A stretch of 24,835 nucleotides of DNA from positions 1-24,835 of the forward strand of contig JBDWGM010000058.1 in assembly GCA_039975755.1 (NCBI GenBank). Reading direction: 5' to 3'. Position 1 is the stretch's first letter; every line of letters starts with the position of its first letter. The notes under the pieces were generated by a model. It saw only the letters and a list, made by a program, of their open reading frames with translations. It was not told the origin of the DNA and searched no databases. This stretch comes from JABSSA01 sp039975755. GTDB taxonomy: Bacteria; Pseudomonadota; Alphaproteobacteria; Rhodobacterales; Rhodobacteraceae. The position numbers and the translations under genes are program-made. Shown piece after piece: positions 22,554 to 24,835 of the stretch.

Positions 22554-23275
22554 GTGCGCTCCATAGGATCAAGGGGCCCAAAGCGGACCCGACATCGTAA
22601 ATTCGCGCCCTTCTAGTTGCGCCTGCGCCGCTGTGCAAGAGCCCATTGCCACAGAGCTGCCCTGCCCCCCACAACCGAGGTCGCACAAGGGCGCGAAATC
22701 TGCGTTGCGATGCACATCATATAGACGATGATCACATGGAGTTTATTGCACGGCTCTATAGCTGCAGCGTCGCATAGGCCGGAATGACAGCATTCATCTG
22801 AGACAAAACCCTGTCACTCAACGCATTGTCAGTCAGCCCTGCGACCTCGATTATCTGCCGTGTGTGACGCTCTGCGCATCTTCGACCACAATGATAACGG
22901 CCTAGTGATCAGGCCAAAATGAAATGTTCACGAAATCGGCTTAATCAACGCCAAAATCCCAGTCTGTTTCGCGTTGCTGAACGAATCTAAATAATTGATT
23001 AACCACGATCTTCTTGGAAGACCCAAGGGAAATGAGGTCGTTTCCCCGCCCAAATATGGCATTGTTCAGGCAACTTCCCGCCGAAACCCAATTTTCAGGC
23101 TGAAATCCGCACGTGACCCAGCGGAAATGATCCGTTTATTATTATTTAATTTCAGCGCACTAGAAGACGCGACCGCGTTTAACCGCCGATCTAAGCGCCA
23201 TTGCAACTCAAGCCATTCTTTTTACACACTTCTAATGGAATCATCAATTCAAGGTTATGTAACGGGGAATTTACA
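22554..23275. other. Long region without a convincing gene
   Basis: These 722 bases separate tig (minus) from the RTX gene (plus). The tig end holds its likely promoter. Around 22756-22908 on the minus strand is a 50-codon open stretch without a start (see findings) that may be a gene remnant. Further right the DNA becomes AT-rich, with a TTAACC half-box near 22999, a hairpin GGGAAA/TTTCCC (23027-23032, 23041-23046; 8-base loop) and an AT run near 23140. A plus-strand open frame at 22995-23279 reads through the region, but its composition does not look coding. No tRNA or small RNA was recognised. Confidence 0.6.
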
Positions 23276-24835
23276 ATGATTGCGTCGCACGCCAATTCAA
23301 CGACTGCCGCTCCTGTGTTGGAGAACACTGCCACGAACACATACGGAGAAGGGGCAAATGGGCCTCTCGATCTTGGTCACTCTCAAAGCATGGATACGAC
23401 CAACGGCACGTTGAGTATGAGCTTTTCCCTGGACGGTTTGTTTGGCGATTTTGCCTTGGTGTCCAAAGACGGGCGGGACAATTCGGATGGGGATTTCACC
23501 GTCTGGGTCCGCAATGGCGTGCTCACCGTTTCGTTTCAGGACGGCACCGACACCGAATGGCTGTCGATCCCACAAGTGCTCGACGCTGACACCACCTATC
23601 AATTCGCCATGTCCTTTGGCGATGACGGCCTGCAACTGTGGCTGAACGGCGAACTGGTCGCGGCCGAACCGGAATTCACCACCGGTCTGGACGCCAACAC
23701 GCAAAGCTTGGTGGTCGGTGGCACACGGGCGTGGCGCGATGATCAAACCGACCCCGCGCATTCCCTGTTCGAGGGCGAGATCGGCCATGTCCGTCTGTAT
23801 GATCAGGCGCTGGACGGCGCGGATATGATCCTTCTGGCCGGTGACGTCGACCCGGCCCTTGGCATGCAAGCGGCCCATCACGCCGGTATGGCTGACCTGA
23901 TGCCGCTGTTTGAACAGCTGCACCACGGCTCGGACACGCTGACCGAGATTTTGGCCGATTACGGCGTCTCAGGCCACGGCCATGTCATGCGCGAACTGAC
24001 CCATGAGACTGGCACGGATGCTTCGGAAAAACTTTCCGGAAACGTCGATGACGACGCCATGTTTGGCGGCGCTGGTGATGACACTCTGTCTGGCCGGTCT
24101 GGCGAAGACCTCTTGCAAGGCGGCACCGGCAATGACAGGCTGTTTGGCGGCGCGGGTGACGACATTATCGATGGCGGCGAAGGCGAAGATTTCTTGCGCG
24201 GTGGTGCCGGAAACGACCTGCTGATTTCGCGAGGGGATGGGCGTGAACCCGATATCGCCTATGATCCGGATCGCGACGAAGGTGATCCGCTGAACGAGCT
24301 GACCAATGGCAAGCTCTACCCCAACCAACCGGTGCCGGGTGGCGATGCATTGGTGGGCGACAAAGGCGCGGATATCTTTTATTTCCAATCGCTTATCAAC
24401 GCCAAAGAACGCTTTATCAAAAAGCACACGCAGGATGACGGCACCATCAACTGGCACGGTGTGGCGGGCGAAAATGACAGCCTGCACGACCACTGGGTCG
24501 ACAGCATCGGCCATGACATGATCATGGATTATTCCCGCGCCGAAGGCGACAGGATTGTCATCGAAGGCCACACAACCCAGATCAGCGACATCACTTATGG
24601 CGATGCCGATGGCGACGGCGTGCTCGATCATTCGATCATCTCGCTTTACTCCGATCAGGGCAACAATGGCGGCGCTCACAACCTTGACGAGCTGGGCACA
24701 ATCACCGTCTACGGCGACCTCGTCAAACTCTCCGACATCGAACACACCGCAGCCCCAGCATACGGCATCGTCGCCACAATCGAAGACATCAAAGACGCCC
24801 TCGCACCCAGCGAAGTCTCAGAAGATATCGAGCAT
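23276..24835 (+). CDS. LamG-like / RTX calcium-binding secreted protein, truncated by the window edge
   Basis: An open frame of 520 codons runs off the right edge without a stop. The ATG at 23276 follows ACGGGGAA by about 8 bases. There is no Sec signal peptide. Residues about 40-190 form a LamG/concanavalin-like beta domain (LSMSFSLDGLFGDFALVSKDG, then YQFAMSFGDDGLQLWLNGELV, ending FEGEIGHVRLYDQAL). Residues about 250-320 hold RTX nonapeptides (FGGAGDDTL, QGGTGNDRL, FGGAGDDII, DGGEGEDFL, RGGAGNDLL) that bind calcium. A further region (about 350-500) contains HDHWVDSIGHDMIMDYSRAEGDRIVIEGH, also typical of this protein group, and DADGDGVLDHS. Export by a type I (ABC) system is expected for RTX proteins. 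The substrate or ligand is unknown. Confidence 0.9.
   Translation, partial: MIASHANSTTAAPVLENTATNTYGEGANGPLDLGHSQSMDTTNGTLSMSFSLDGLFGDFALVSKDGRDNSDGDFTVWVRNGVLTVSFQDGTDTEWLSIPQVLDADTTYQFAMSFGDDGLQLWLNGELVAAEPEFTTGLDANTQSLVVGGTRAWRDDQTDPAHSLFEGEIGHVRLYDQALDGADMILLAGDVDPALGMQAAHHAGMADLMPLFEQLHHGSDTLTEILADYGVSGHGHVMRELTHETGTDASEKLSGNVDDDAMFGGAGDDTLSGRSGEDLLQGGTGNDRLFGGAGDDIIDGGEGEDFLRGGAGNDLLISRGDGREPDIAYDPDRDEGDPLNELTNGKLYPNQPVPGGDALVGDKGADIFYFQSLINAKERFIKKHTQDDGTINWHGVAGENDSLHDHWVDSIGHDMIMDYSRAEGDRIVIEGHTTQISDITYGDADGDGVLDHSIISLYSDQGNNGGAHNLDELGTITVYGDLVKLSDIEHTAAPAYGIVATIEDIKDALAPSEVSEDIEH

Noticed and set aside
22995..23279. Plus-strand 94-codon open frame before the RTX gene
   Set aside because: Its composition is not coding-like, it has no clear ribosome site, and it overlaps the true RTX start in another frame.

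Overview
The window looks like chromosomal DNA of a marine alphaproteobacterium of the order Rhodobacterales (Roseobacter group). The reasons are a RcGTA-type gene transfer agent (GTA) head cluster next to mltG and fab genes, a VPLPA-CTERM surface protein, TTAA-N7-TTAA (CtrA-type) boxes, an acidic-tailed ribosomal protein L9, and a LamG/RTX secreted protein. The species cannot be named from the sequence.

Left part (1-5815, minus strand): the proximal half of a GTA cluster, read right to left. It holds small terminase (g1), large terminase (g2), portal (g3), a small head-formation protein (g3.5), prohead protease (g4), major capsid protein (g5), head-tail adaptor (g6) and the first 28 codons of the stopper (g7). 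The rest lies beyond the left edge. No integrase, repressor or lysis gene is seen. The 340-base region upstream of g1 holds two candidate promoters in tandem. The distal one has a perfect CtrA-type box over its -35. The proximal one has a perfect inverted repeat around its -10.

Middle left (6156-12573, minus strand): a fatty-acid synthesis block in the order fabD, fabG, acpP, then a GNAT acetyltransferase and a divergent HisA-like protein, then fabF overlapping mltG by one base (translational coupling). acpP has its own candidate promoter and a strong terminator.

Middle (12765-16765): a cytochrome b561-YceI fusion (plus) faces a secreted YceI protein (minus). A small two-helix membrane protein (minus) is divergent from the rpsF-rpsR-rplI ribosomal operon (plus), which has a promoter, a candidate S6:S18-binding leader and a clear terminator.

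Right part (16974-24835): on the minus strand, an unusual 873-residue exported protein joins TPR repeats to a Cu/Zn superoxide dismutase-like domain whose zinc loop is expanded by five 16-residue His/Met-rich repeats. Upstream of it on the same strand is a VPLPA-CTERM protein, and beyond that is trigger factor (tig). After a roughly 720-base region without a convincing gene, a LamG plus RTX calcium-binding secreted protein runs off the right edge.

The points most worth following up are the TPR-SOD fusion with its repeat-expanded metal loop, the GTA promoter architecture, and a promoter element shared between the GTA and yceI. All functional statements come from motif reading by eye; no database search was run.
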